In this document: positions 1 to 8,395 of the stretch, piece by piece
Layout of the letters: every line of letters starts with the position of its first letter
Position numbering within the stretch: the first letter of the stretch is position 1
Origin: Deltaproteobacteria bacterium
GTDB taxonomy: Bacteria > Desulfobacterota > DAOWNY01
DNA: 10,905 nt
Assembly (NCBI GenBank): GCA_030642325.1
Contig: DAOWNY010000042.1
Span: forward strand, 1-10,905
Direction: 5' to 3'
Program-made: the position numbers and the translations under genes
The notes under the pieces: model-generated
Told to the model about the DNA's origin: nothing
The model's input: only the letters and a program-made list of their open reading frames with translations
The model's database searches: none

Positions 1-267
1 GATCTTTCTTTGTATTTTTTCAAATTTATGAAATCCGAGGTGGTGGTTAAAAGACTTAAAAACCGCCTGGCGGGACTTGGCAAAATCAAAGACTGGATGG
101 ATGATCTGGAAAAAAATTTACCAAAAGGGGAGCATTCTTATTACCTGGCAATTATGGCTCAGCACAGTTCCAGGGTAGCTGAGATAGAGATTGAATTTAC
201 CAACAGGTTGATTGATATCATCCAGACTAAAGGAAGTCTGTCCCGGGAAAAAGGAGAAAATAGTTGA
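1..267 (+). CDS. PadR-like transcriptional regulator, C-terminal part (partial at left edge)
   Basis: The reading frame is open to base 1, so this is the end of a longer gene. A TTG at 10 and an ATG at 28 are in frame, but neither has a Shine-Dalgarno sequence, so I do not take either as the start. The visible 88 residues are mostly helical and charged. A pattern of the type LYFFKFMKSE, then a long amphipathic helix (VKRLKNRLAGLGKIKDWMDDL), then HSYYLAIMAQHSSRVAEIEIEF fits the C-terminal dimerisation helices of PadR/Vir-type winged-helix regulators. The DNA-binding domain would lie upstream of the window and cannot be checked. PadR proteins usually repress nearby genes and respond to small, often aromatic, ligands. 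Its stop codon overlaps the start of the acyl-CoA ligase (TTGA), so the two are co-translated and it probably regulates this locus. The family call rests on helix pattern alone. Confidence 0.6.
   Translation, partial: DLSLYFFKFMKSEVVVKRLKNRLAGLGKIKDWMDDLEKNLPKGEHSYYLAIMAQHSSRVAEIEIEFTNRLIDIIQTKGSLSREKGENS
251..257 (+). promoter_or_regulatory. Ribosome binding site deciding the TTG start of the acyl-CoA ligase
   Basis: AAGGAGA lies six bases before the TTG at 264, inside the end of the preceding gene. No ATG or GTG in the ligase frame is near a comparable site, and the adenylation domain needs the N-terminal residues encoded from 264. This supports TTG as the true start and translational coupling to the upstream regulator gene. 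Confidence 0.7.
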
Positions 268-1757
268 TTGTCGGCGAAGTGTTGCAAAGAGCAAGTGAAA
301 AATACAAAGAGAAGACCGCCCTCATATTTGAAGATAAGAAAATGAGTTTTAACGAGCTTTACCGCAGGGTTAACCGATTCAGCAACGGGCTTATTAATTT
401 AGGGATTACAAAGGGGGACCGGGTGGCTATTTTTCTCCCCAACTCCCTGGAGTACGTCATTTCTTACCTTGCAAGCTTTAATGTCGGCGCCCTGGTGGTT
501 CCCATTGATATCACCTCAAAAAAGGATGGGGTGAAAAATATTTTGAACCATGCGGAAGTAAGCATGTTGATAACCAAGTCTTCCAAGCGGCTTCCCCTGG
601 CAATGGTGAAGGATGAGGCCCCTTGTTTAAAAGACATAATTCTGTGCGAAAGCAGGCAAGATGGGTATTTATCTTTTGATAGTATCATCGAGGAGGCATC
701 AGAATCACCTTTGCAAGTAAAAATTAGCGAGAAAGACCACTGTGCCATCTTTTATACTTCCGGAACAACCGGATCACCCAAGGGCATTCTCTGGAATTAT
801 AGACATCTGGATCAATCGCCCCGGTTTTTTAATCTGCTCCTGCCGATAACCGACCGGGATGTGAAGTTATGCGCCGTTCCATTTTCCCACGCGGGAGGCC
901 TTGTTTATATTCAAAACTGTATTGTTTACGGGATAACCATTGTCATAATGAGTCGTTTTGTCCCCTCGGAATTCTTAAGAAATGTGGAAAAGTATAAAGT
1001 TACCTGTTTTCATGTTGTTCCGGCTATGTTCGTTGCCTTTGTTCAATTAAAAGAGCTGGAAAAGTATGATCTGAAAAGCCTTCGATGGGTGGTGGTTTTT
1101 GGTGCCCCCGGCTCCGAAGCGATACTGAAGAGATTTGGGGCTTATTGTTCCAAGACTCTTCTCGTTAACGGTTATGGCCTGATGGAAACCGCACCCCCCA
1201 ACACTGTTTGCCCCCTTGATAAGGACAAGCTGGCCAGCGTGGGGAAGCCTCCCCCCTGGATTGATATTAAAATAGTGAATGAAGACGGTAAGGCAGTCCC
1301 GATCGGAGAAGTGGGGGAGGTCACCATAAAAGGCTGGGTGGTGATGGAGGGATATTATAAGGAACCTGAACTGACCGCCCGGGTGATAAAGGATGGCTGG
1401 TTTTATACCGGGGACTTGGGAATGATTGATGATGACGGCGATCTTTTCATTGTGGGCAGAAAAAAAGAGGTGATCATCGTCGGGGGCTTGAATGTATATG
1501 CCACCGAGGTGGAAGAGGCACTCTACAGCCATCCGGAAGTTATGGAAGCAGCGGTTATCGGGGTACCTGATCGGATGCGGGGGGAGATCGTTAAGGCGGT
1601 GATAGTAAAAAAGCCCGGCAGGGAATTGACTTCCCTGGAGATCATCTCATATTGCCGAAACAAACTGGACAATTTTAAGGTGCCCCGGGTGGTAGAATTC
1701 AGGGAATCTCTTCCCAAGACCGGCAGCGGAAAGGTCGCCAAACGATTGCTGGAATAG
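264..1757 (+). CDS. Class I adenylate-forming acyl-CoA ligase (AMP-dependent synthetase)
   Basis: Cytoplasmic enzyme predicted to activate a carboxylic acid with ATP to an acyl-AMP and transfer it to coenzyme A. The 497 residues match the usual size for this superfamily (about 500). Core motifs run in order: the phosphate-binding loop YTSGTTGSPKG near residues 164-174, the GYGLMETAP motif near 303-311, YTGDLG near 380-385, the hinge GRKKE near 398, and the C-terminal catalytic lysine in PKTGSGK at residue 490. All are intact, so it should be active. It resembles CaiC, MenE or long-chain fatty-acid ligase-like proteins, but the acyl substrate cannot be read from the motifs. It starts at a TTG that overlaps the stop of the PadR-like gene and has a good Shine-Dalgarno. 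No carrier domain is fused, so CoA (or a separate carrier protein) is the likely acceptor. Confidence 0.93.
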   Translation: MIVGEVLQRASEKYKEKTALIFEDKKMSFNELYRRVNRFSNGLINLGITKGDRVAIFLPNSLEYVISYLASFNVGALVVPIDITSKKDGVKNILNHAEVSMLITKSSKRLPLAMVKDEAPCLKDIILCESRQDGYLSFDSIIEEASESPLQVKISEKDHCAIFYTSGTTGSPKGILWNYRHLDQSPRFFNLLLPITDRDVKLCAVPFSHAGGLVYIQNCIVYGITIVIMSRFVPSEFLRNVEKYKVTCFHVVPAMFVAFVQLKELEKYDLKSLRWVVVFGAPGSEAILKRFGAYCSKTLLVNGYGLMETAPPNTVCPLDKDKLASVGKPPPWIDIKIVNEDGKAVPIGEVGEVTIKGWVVMEGYYKEPELTARVIKDGWFYTGDLGMIDDDGDLFIVGRKKEVIIVGGLNVYATEVEEALYSHPEVMEAAVIGVPDRMRGEIVKAVIVKKPGRELTSLEIISYCRNKLDNFKVPRVVEFRESLPKTGSGKVAKRLLE

Positions 1758-1859
1758 GATACGGCCGGCAGGAATCAGCTCGGGAATTTCGGAATAGATT
1801 TTTTAACGGCAACAGAAAAACTACCCATTAATACAATTAAAATAAAAGAGATACCCACA

Positions 1860-2867
1860 ATGGCCAATCGGATATGTTCAACGATATATTGTATGGTCTT
1901 TTTCCTCCAATTTTTTTTAACCCCATTTATTGTTCACTCTTCCGAAAATATTTATCAGGTGGGATTTCGCGACCGGATGTTTGCGGTAGATTTCCTTGAT
2001 AAGCGGGAAGGTTTTGCCGTGGGTGATGCGGGAGTGATCCTTTGTTCAAAAAACGGCGGCAAAACCTGGAGGCAGGTAACTACCCGTTGGAATCACAGCT
2101 TCAATGATGTCTTTTTTGTCGGTAAAGAGGGCTGGATTGTGGGGGATGGGGGAACAATTTTGTACACCGGAGATAGAGGCCGAAACTGGAAAAGGCAGGA
2201 GAGCGACAGTCCGGTATCTCTCATGGCGGTGGACTTTCTTGATGAAAAAAGAGGAGTGGCGATCGGTCAGCAGACCATATTGTGGACCGAAGACGGAGGA
2301 TTACTATGGCAGTCTTCTCCTCTGGACTGGCCGACGATTTTACCCGACACCTTAATTGAGAGTGGGGTCATCTCTCCCAATTTTTATGACCTTTTTTTGT
2401 TAGACGAGACCCACGGATGGATTGTGGGCGATAACGGTATGGTGTTTTTCAGCTCTGATCGGGGAAAGCGCTGGAAAGCGCTTAGAATCGGCATGTATCC
2501 ACCCCTCTACTCTGTTTTTTTTAAAAATAAAAAAGAAGGATTCGCAGCCGGGCAAAGGGGTACCCTTCTTCACACCAAAGACGGGGGCAAGACCTGGCAA
2601 AATTTAAATCCACCCACCGACAAGAATTTATTTAAAATCAAAATGGCCGGTGATTACGGGGTGGTAACCGGAGACCTGGGAACTATCCTCCGGACAATTG
2701 ACGGGGGCAAGACCTGGCAAGGTTTCCCCCTTGCATTACGGTCGCCTTTGCCCTGGTTTTTAGATATTTCCCTTTTCGTGTCTAATCCCTCCCTGAAGGT
2801 AATATGTGTGGGGGAAGGCACAATAAGAGAAATATCGATCCCTGTCTCATCAATTCCGATGGACTGA
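1860..2867 (+). CDS. Secreted Ycf48-like beta-propeller protein with Asp-box (BNR) repeats
   Basis: A 335-residue exported protein. The first ~28 residues form a signal peptide (hydrophobic VFFLQFFLTPFIV, then HSSEN). The rest is about six repeats of roughly 40 residues, each with a pattern like EGFAVGDAGVIL followed by an Asp-box such as NGGKTW, DRGRNW, DGGLLW, DRGKRW, DGGKTW and DGGKTW. This is the architecture of Ycf48/HCF136 propellers, which in phototrophs assist photosystem II assembly. Non-photosynthetic bacteria carry many relatives, and here a scaffold or assembly role for the neighbouring transporter is more likely (inference). The gene lies 102 bases after the ligase and 55 bases before the RND gene. 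The ATG at 1860 has only a weak AAAGAG site. A second in-frame ATG at 1893 would shorten the signal peptide and has no better site. Confidence 0.85.
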   Translation: MANRICSTIYCMVFFLQFFLTPFIVHSSENIYQVGFRDRMFAVDFLDKREGFAVGDAGVILCSKNGGKTWRQVTTRWNHSFNDVFFVGKEGWIVGDGGTILYTGDRGRNWKRQESDSPVSLMAVDFLDEKRGVAIGQQTILWTEDGGLLWQSSPLDWPTILPDTLIESGVISPNFYDLFLLDETHGWIVGDNGMVFFSSDRGKRWKALRIGMYPPLYSVFFKNKKEGFAAGQRGTLLHTKDGGKTWQNLNPPTDKNLFKIKMAGDYGVVTGDLGTILRTIDGGKTWQGFPLALRSPLPWFLDISLFVSNPSLKVICVGEGTIREISIPVSSIPMD

Positions 2868-2922
2868 AAAATTCTAATAACCCCCCCTCATACAGTAAAA
2901 TTAAGAACTGTGAAGGAATTCC

Positions 2923-5304
2923 ATGGTTAAAAAAAATGCCCAATGGATTATGGATCACCGGTTGGCGGTTATCGGAGTGATCGTTATCTTAAGCCTTCTT
3001 TTTACCATGGAAGCGAGGAAGCTGGAAGTTAAAAGTCAACTCAATGATCTCCTTCCCAAGAGCCATCCTTACATAAAAATCCACCGACAATACGAAGAGC
3101 AGTTAGGCTCTCCCTTCAAAATCTTTCTCATGCTGGAGACAAAAAAAGGGAACATCTATAACCAAAAGACTCTGGAAAAAATAAAACGGATTACCGATAC
3201 ACTGGATCTTATTCCGGGGGTAAACCACGACCAGATTTATTCGCTCGGCTCCCGGAAGATAAAGAAGATCACGATTACGGCGGATGCCATCATTGCCGAA
3301 GACTTGATGAAAAAGGTTCCCCGGTCAAATAAGGAGATGCAAGATTTTAAAAAGACGGTGCAAAACACCCGCGGAGTGCAGGGCATGCTGGTTTCTTGTA
3401 ACGAAAAATCCGCCTTGTTTACCGCCAGCTTCATCCCCGAACTGGTAAATTATAAGGTTATCTTCCGGGAAATAAAAAAATTGAGAGAGAAAGAATCGGA
3501 TGATAACCATATTATTTACGCCGCCGGGGAACCACTGCTTTTAGGGTGGGTCTATAAATACGAAAAAGAGATGTATCTGATTTTCGGGGTGACCTTTTTC
3601 GTATTTATGGGTCTTCTCTGGTACCATTTTAGAAACTTTTTGGGGGTGATGGTTCAAATTCCCCCCATCATTCTGGGGGTAATATGGTTTCTGGGGTTTT
3701 GCGGATTGTTGGGTTATGACCTGGAACCTCTTACCCTGGTAATTCCCATTTTGATTATTGCCCGGTCCCTCAGCCACTCGGTACAGTTTACCGAACGATA
3801 CTTCGAGTATTACCAAAGGATGAAAGAGGTGAAGCCCGCCTGCGTGGAAGCGATGGTCTCCATTTTCCCCCCGGGGCTTCTGGGAATTGTCACCGATTCA
3901 CTGGGAATCCTGCTCATCGCGGTTGCCCCCATCCCCATGATGCAAAAACTGGCATATCTTTGCGGATTCTGGGCATTTTCAATCATTTTTACAGGTCTCA
4001 TTTTTACCCCGGTGATAATCTCCTTTTTCCCTCCCCCGAAAAATATATCCAGGATTGTGGATCAAAAGAGAGGTTTCACGCCAAAAATATTAAGGGGGGC
4101 GGCAAAAATGGGTTATGGGAAGGCCGGGGTGGTTACCTTTGCAATAACCATAACAACAGCAATTCTGGCCGGCTGGACTACCCTTAAGGTGGAGGTGGGG
4201 GATATTCATCCCGGAACCCCCATCCTTTGGAAAGATTCCCATTACAATATTGCCGTCGATCGAATCAACCAAAACTTTCCCGGAACTGAGGAGTTGTATG
4301 TAATTCTTGAAGGAGAAAATCCAAAAGATGTGGAAAAACCGGATTTTTTAAGGATCATGAATGCATTTCAGCGCCATATGGAAAAGAACCCCCAGGTTAC
4401 TTTTACCCTTTCCATTGCCGATATGATTATTCCCATCCACAAATATGTTTACGGAGGATACCCAAAGTGGCAGACTCTGCCGAAATCTGAGGAGGAGGCC
4501 GCTCAGTTGTTTCATCTTTTGCTCGGCAGATCCGCCCCGGGAGATTTCAGCCGGTACGTGAGCGGGGATACCCGAACCGCCAATGTAATCACCTGGTGTC
4601 GGGACCATACCGGGAATACTGTTCGTTCGGCCATTTCCCGGGTAAAGGATTTCATGGAAAAAAATCAAGATCTTCTTAATAGAAGCGGGATCAAAATTCA
4701 ACTGGCATCCGGCAACATAGGGGTTCTGGCGGCCATGAATGAGACCATTGTAAAATCGCAGTTTCTGAATTTTTTTATGGTGATGGGGTCGATTTTTTTA
4801 TTGTCCTCTTTGGCCTTCCGTTCCACGGCGGCCGCCATAATCCTGATGGTTCCCCTTAACATAGCCAATCTTATCACTTTAAGTATTATGTATATCCTGG
4901 GAATCGGTCTTAACATTAATACCCTGCCGGTGGTTTCAGTGGGGGTCGGGGTGGGGATCGACTACGGAATCTATCTTTTGAGTAGAATATGCGAGGAGTA
5001 TCAGGATTCAGGCGAATATTCCCTTCAGACCGCTACCGCAGCGATTTTAACCACCGGAAAAGCCATCTTTTTTACCGCTACTTCCATGATTTTCGGAGTA
5101 ATCATATGGTATTTCCTCTCCCACTTAAAATTTCAGGCTGAGATGGGGCTGCTTTTAGCCATTATTATGCTGGTTAATATGATAGGTGCTCTGATCCTGG
5201 TCCCTGCTCTGGTTTATATTTTCAAGCCAAAATTTTTGGGGAAAGAGAGTTTGCTGGTCAAGAAAAAAGTGATCAAACCTGACACAATTCAGACAATTAG
5301 TTGA
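2923..5304 (+). CDS. RND/MMPL superfamily inner-membrane transporter
   Basis: A 793-residue polytopic protein with the two-fold RND layout: one N-terminal membrane segment (about 13-29), a large periplasmic loop (about 30-216), a first membrane bundle (about 217-370), a segment near 400-420, a second periplasmic loop (about 421-610) and a second bundle (about 615-770). The second half carries the proton-relay motif GVGVGIDYG, with Asp680-Tyr681. The corresponding site in the first half reads ARSLSHSVQ (residues 280-288), with no Asp. At under 800 residues it is closer to the HAE2/HAE3 or MMPL lipid-exporting RND proteins than to AcrB-type drug pumps (about 1,040). An AAGGA site precedes the ATG. 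No membrane-fusion gene is nearby, and the following DUF1302/DUF1329 genes probably supply the periplasmic and outer-membrane parts. A hydrophobic or lipid substrate is inferred, not shown. Confidence 0.9.
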   Translation: MVKKNAQWIMDHRLAVIGVIVILSLLFTMEARKLEVKSQLNDLLPKSHPYIKIHRQYEEQLGSPFKIFLMLETKKGNIYNQKTLEKIKRITDTLDLIPGVNHDQIYSLGSRKIKKITITADAIIAEDLMKKVPRSNKEMQDFKKTVQNTRGVQGMLVSCNEKSALFTASFIPELVNYKVIFREIKKLREKESDDNHIIYAAGEPLLLGWVYKYEKEMYLIFGVTFFVFMGLLWYHFRNFLGVMVQIPPIILGVIWFLGFCGLLGYDLEPLTLVIPILIIARSLSHSVQFTERYFEYYQRMKEVKPACVEAMVSIFPPGLLGIVTDSLGILLIAVAPIPMMQKLAYLCGFWAFSIIFTGLIFTPVIISFFPPPKNISRIVDQKRGFTPKILRGAAKMGYGKAGVVTFAITITTAILAGWTTLKVEVGDIHPGTPILWKDSHYNIAVDRINQNFPGTEELYVILEGENPKDVEKPDFLRIMNAFQRHMEKNPQVTFTLSIADMIIPIHKYVYGGYPKWQTLPKSEEEAAQLFHLLLGRSAPGDFSRYVSGDTRTANVITWCRDHTGNTVRSAISRVKDFMEKNQDLLNRSGIKIQLASGNIGVLAAMNETIVKSQFLNFFMVMGSIFLLSSLAFRSTAAAIILMVPLNIANLITLSIMYILGIGLNINTLPVVSVGVGVGIDYGIYLLSRICEEYQDSGEYSLQTATAAILTTGKAIFFTATSMIFGVIIWYFLSHLKFQAEMGLLLAIIMLVNMIGALILVPALVYIFKPKFLGKESLLVKKKVIKPDTIQTIS

Positions 5305-5374
5305 AATAAAGTAAAATATCAAAAAAATTATCAAAAATGCAAATTGCCGATGAAAAAATAAAAAAGGAGAATTT

Positions 5375-6871
5375 ATGAAAAGAATAATTTGTATAATTTG
5401 GGCATTGGCTTTGATTATTTTTCCGGGGCCGGCCGGAGTTGAGCCGGCCGGAGCGGAAATTCAAATTACCGATAATTTTTCGGTAGCCGGGTTTCTCCGG
5501 TATGAGCTGGGGGTCCATACGGGCGGCAGCAATCCCAATAATCCCGAACAAAACGGTAACCATGATTTTACCCTTTCCAGGACCTTTCTGGTGACGGAGT
5601 GGGTCTATGAACCCACTGACAATTTTAAACTTTTTACCAAAGCCAGATTGATCGGGGATCAGACCCAGCGGATTGATAATCATCTTCGCTCCTATGATGC
5701 CTTTCCAATAGATGTTTCCAAAAATGACTGGACCTTGATGAAGGTGGATGGAGATGAATACCGGGCGGAAATATGGGAGATGTATGGTGACATAAAGGCT
5801 GGGAATCTATGGCTTCGTTTGGGAAAACAGCAAATTGTCTGGGGGGAGATGATCGGCACCAGGATTCTGGATATTATTAATCCCCTGGATATGAGCTGGC
5901 ATTTAAATTTTGAGCCGGAAGAATTTGAAAACATCCGGATCCCCAACTGGGCTATCCGGGGGAGCTATTTGATAGAACAGCCGTTTTTGGAGGAACTAAG
6001 CATCGAGGGGTTTATAAATCCCGGAGATATCCTGCCCCAGCAAAACCCGGATTCCGGGGCTCCTTTTAATTTAATGAATCTTCCGTCTTTTATGCAAATT
6101 CATAAAAAGCACCGCAGAGATGATACGGAGTACGGTTTTCGCTTGGGGTACAAGGTAAAAGGGGTTTACGGGACTTTGTGTTACCTGCATCTTTTTGATG
6201 ACGGCTTCAAACTGGAAACAGAGGGATTTGCTCCGGATCACATCAACGGCGTGCCTTTTTTTGCAGGACAGGGGAATTTCACTCCCTATGCCATGTTGCT
6301 GAATGCGGTGTACCAGCCCATGGACATCTACGGGTTAACTTTGAATTATGATCTGACTTATCCTTATAACATGGTTTTCACGTACGAAGGGGCCTGGATT
6401 CCCAACCAACCCTATCAGGATCGCCTGAGCTCCACCCCGGAAGTGAGAGATTTGGGTACCTTCAAATGGGCACTCCGGATCGATCGTCCCACTGCGGTCT
6501 TTCCTCCCCGGTTTATGGGAGTTGATTTTCAACATATGAAAATAATGTTCCAGTTCTCCCAGACTATCCGGGAGGGAGACGAGAATACGGTATCCGGATC
6601 AAACAATTCCAAAATTGATAAAAGCAATGAAATGATCGTCTTAAAATTTACTCAGCCCTTTGACCACAACAACTGGGAGCCGATGATCCAGTTTGTCTAC
6701 GATCTGGACGATGCTTATATGATAAAGCCCGGATTCAAGCGTACCTGCGGGGATCACTGGTATTTTGATCTGTACGGGGTATTCATCGGAGGAGCGGAAA
6801 CCAGACCGGGTCGCCTCGGTTACCTTGACTATGCCAGCGAGATTTTTGGCAGAATCACTTATCAATTCTAA
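5375..6871 (+). CDS. DUF1302 outer-membrane beta-barrel protein
   Basis: A 498-residue exported protein. The signal peptide has a KR start, the hydrophobic core IICIIWALALIIF and two candidate cleavage sites, after Ala20 and after Ala27. The mature part alternates short amphipathic strands rich in Tyr, Trp and Phe. It contains the stretch RLGKQQIVWGE followed by ILDIINPLDMSW, which I recognise as the hallmark of DUF1302. It ends in ITYQF, the terminal aromatic signal used by the BAM machinery to insert outer-membrane barrels. The family is often 500-600 residues, so this is at the short end. AAGGAG sits five bases before the ATG. The next gene starts 12 bases after its stop, whose last base is shared with that gene's AGGAGG. 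Likely role: the outer-membrane port for whatever the RND protein moves; direction and substrate are unknown. Confidence 0.88.
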   Translation: MKRIICIIWALALIIFPGPAGVEPAGAEIQITDNFSVAGFLRYELGVHTGGSNPNNPEQNGNHDFTLSRTFLVTEWVYEPTDNFKLFTKARLIGDQTQRIDNHLRSYDAFPIDVSKNDWTLMKVDGDEYRAEIWEMYGDIKAGNLWLRLGKQQIVWGEMIGTRILDIINPLDMSWHLNFEPEEFENIRIPNWAIRGSYLIEQPFLEELSIEGFINPGDILPQQNPDSGAPFNLMNLPSFMQIHKKHRRDDTEYGFRLGYKVKGVYGTLCYLHLFDDGFKLETEGFAPDHINGVPFFAGQGNFTPYAMLLNAVYQPMDIYGLTLNYDLTYPYNMVFTYEGAWIPNQPYQDRLSSTPEVRDLGTFKWALRIDRPTAVFPPRFMGVDFQHMKIMFQFSQTIREGDENTVSGSNNSKIDKSNEMIVLKFTQPFDHNNWEPMIQFVYDLDDAYMIKPGFKRTCGDHWYFDLYGVFIGGAETRPGRLGYLDYASEIFGRITYQF

Positions 6872-6883
6872 GGAGGATTTAAT

Positions 6884-8185
6884 ATGCACAGGTTAAATAA
6901 ACTATATGGGGCAGTCGTCGCTTGTATGATGGCGGGCTTAATTTTTTGCTGCTTTGCCGAGGCTGGAACAGAAGGGTTATGGACAAGAAAAAAAGCCCCT
7001 ACCATTGAAGAGTTGACCGGGGGAAAGGTAAAAATCGGAGATATTATCGAGAAGGAAAATGTGGATCTGGTAAGAGACTATCTTCCCCCATCCATCCATG
7101 AATGCGTTCAAAGAGGAATGATTTTAAGGATGGGCAGTCAGCTTCCCCTGGAAGAGAGGGTTCCAAAGTACTTTATCGAGGCCACTGAAAAGTATCAAGG
7201 GCAGGCAGTAGTGGATGAACACGGAAGCGCTTATCTGAAAGACGGCTCCATCTGGCCCGGGGGCATTCCTTTCGTAGAACCCAAGACCGCCCTGGAGGTG
7301 ATGGCCAACGTAAAATTTGGAGAGACCTATGATGATGCTGTCATCACCCCCTATTCCACCCATTTTATCAATCGTGAGGGTAAGGTTTATAAAACCAACA
7401 AACGGATGGTGAAGATATTAAACACCACCGGTCGGCTGAGCATTCCTCCGATTGGGGCCTTTCCAGGGATGGAAAAAATAAAATATAAAAGAATAACCGG
7501 GCAAACATACCCGCTGGCACAAAAGGGGCTGGGCTTGGTGGTTACCAGGTATTATGATGATACCGCCCACCAGGACGAAGGTTTCATTTATCTTCCAGCC
7601 TTCAAAAGGACGATCCGGGTGAGTGTTACTACCTGGCAGGACAGCATTGGAGGGAGTGACATGACCTACGGGGATACCATGGGGTTTAGCGAACCCTACG
7701 GATTCTGGAATTTTAAATTAATCGGCAAGAAGATGATGCTCATCCCGGAACCCAAAAGCCCCTTTACTCTGGTATCGCGTGAAACCGGCAAGCTGCACCC
7801 CGACTTTAAGTTTACGGTGGGGGAAAAATTTCCAGTGCTGGGCTGGTGTATAACCCCCCTTTATGTGGTGGAAGCCACCCCTAAGGTGAAACATATATAT
7901 AAGAAGAGAATTCTTTATGTGCTGGCCACGGAATACTGGGCAAATGTCCAGATGTTTCCCTATACCGAGATGTACGACCGGGCCGGAAAGCTCTGGAAGA
8001 TGTATTTAACCGGTTATGGTTACATCAACCATGATGACGGGGAGCCCAGGCTTAGTTGTAATACCCTGAATATATACGATTTTCAGGCCGATCACATGAG
8101 TTTCCTTTTCCTTTCCTCATTTTGGCAAACCGGTTTGAAGCCGGGAAATTTTACGTTAAAGTCGTTGCTCCAGTACTCCCGGTAG
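6884..8185 (+). CDS. DUF1329 periplasmic protein, predicted LolA/LolB-like lipid carrier
   Basis: A 433-residue exported protein. The signal peptide (residues 1 to about 23) ends in CCFAEA, favouring signal peptidase I. The nearby Cys pair lacks a good lipobox (Phe precedes the first Cys), so a lipoprotein is less likely. The DUF1329 signature appears as GFIYLPAFKRTIRV, followed by TYGDTMGF, YGFWNFKLIGKKMMLIPEP and a long C-terminal region of beta strands. The usual family length is about 430-460, so it looks complete. As I recall, the family is related to LolA/LolB-type half-barrels that carry acyl chains, which would suit a periplasmic shuttle between the RND protein and the DUF1302 barrel (inference). 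Translation starts at an ATG with a perfect AGGAGG seven bases upstream, overlapping the end of the DUF1302 gene, so the pair is tightly co-expressed. Confidence 0.87.
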   Translation: MHRLNKLYGAVVACMMAGLIFCCFAEAGTEGLWTRKKAPTIEELTGGKVKIGDIIEKENVDLVRDYLPPSIHECVQRGMILRMGSQLPLEERVPKYFIEATEKYQGQAVVDEHGSAYLKDGSIWPGGIPFVEPKTALEVMANVKFGETYDDAVITPYSTHFINREGKVYKTNKRMVKILNTTGRLSIPPIGAFPGMEKIKYKRITGQTYPLAQKGLGLVVTRYYDDTAHQDEGFIYLPAFKRTIRVSVTTWQDSIGGSDMTYGDTMGFSEPYGFWNFKLIGKKMMLIPEPKSPFTLVSRETGKLHPDFKFTVGEKFPVLGWCITPLYVVEATPKVKHIYKKRILYVLATEYWANVQMFPYTEMYDRAGKLWKMYLTGYGYINHDDGEPRLSCNTLNIYDFQADHMSFLFLSSFWQTGLKPGNFTLKSLLQYSR

Positions 8186-8327
8186 GAAAAGACATAACAA
8201 TTCAGTTTTTTGAAATTATGGCTATTTCATAAAATCAAAATAATTCGAAAAATTTTTTAAGCATAATCAAGTCAAATAAGAAACATTTTCCACCAAAGTC
8301 ATTAAAAGAAGATTGGTAACTCTGGAT

Positions 8328-8356
8328 TTGACTAATGGAATAAATGGTGCTAGAAA
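8328..8356 (+). promoter_or_regulatory. Candidate sigma70-type promoter for the three-gene right block
   Basis: In the AT-rich gap after the DUF1329 gene, TTGACT (8328-8333) and TAGAAA (8351-8356) are separated by 17 bases: five of six and four of six consensus matches. Transcription would begin near 8363, giving a leader of roughly 45 bases before the flavoprotein start at 8409. The remainder of the 8186-8408 gap shows no gene, no clear terminator and no recognised riboswitch. Confidence 0.45.
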
Positions 8357-8395
8357 TCATTAAAGTTATTACTTAATTTACCGGTCGTTATAAAT

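Noticed and set aside
1047..1532. Open frame of 161 codons on the - strand within the acyl-CoA ligase gene
   Set aside because: It is antisense to a well-supported enzyme gene with intact motifs, has no recognisable domain and has a composition explained by the opposite strand.
1832..1837. TACAAT as a -10 element of a promoter for the propeller gene
   Set aside because: No -35-like sequence lies at 16-18 bases; the nearest TTAACG (1803-1808) is 23 bases away. A promoter in this 102-base gap remains possible but is not supported.
1860..2867. Photosystem II assembly factor function for the Ycf48-like gene
   Set aside because: No photosynthesis gene is in the window, and Ycf48-like propellers are widespread in non-phototrophs; the neighbouring transport genes explain it better.
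5297..5683. Open frame of 128 codons on the - strand over the start of the DUF1302 gene
   Set aside because: It overlaps the signal peptide and conserved start of a real gene and shows no family features of its own.
8211..8229. Short inverted repeat (6-base arms, 7-base loop) after the DUF1329 gene as a terminator
   Set aside because: The stem is entirely A-T except one pair in each arm, and no T-run follows on the + strand, so it would not terminate well.
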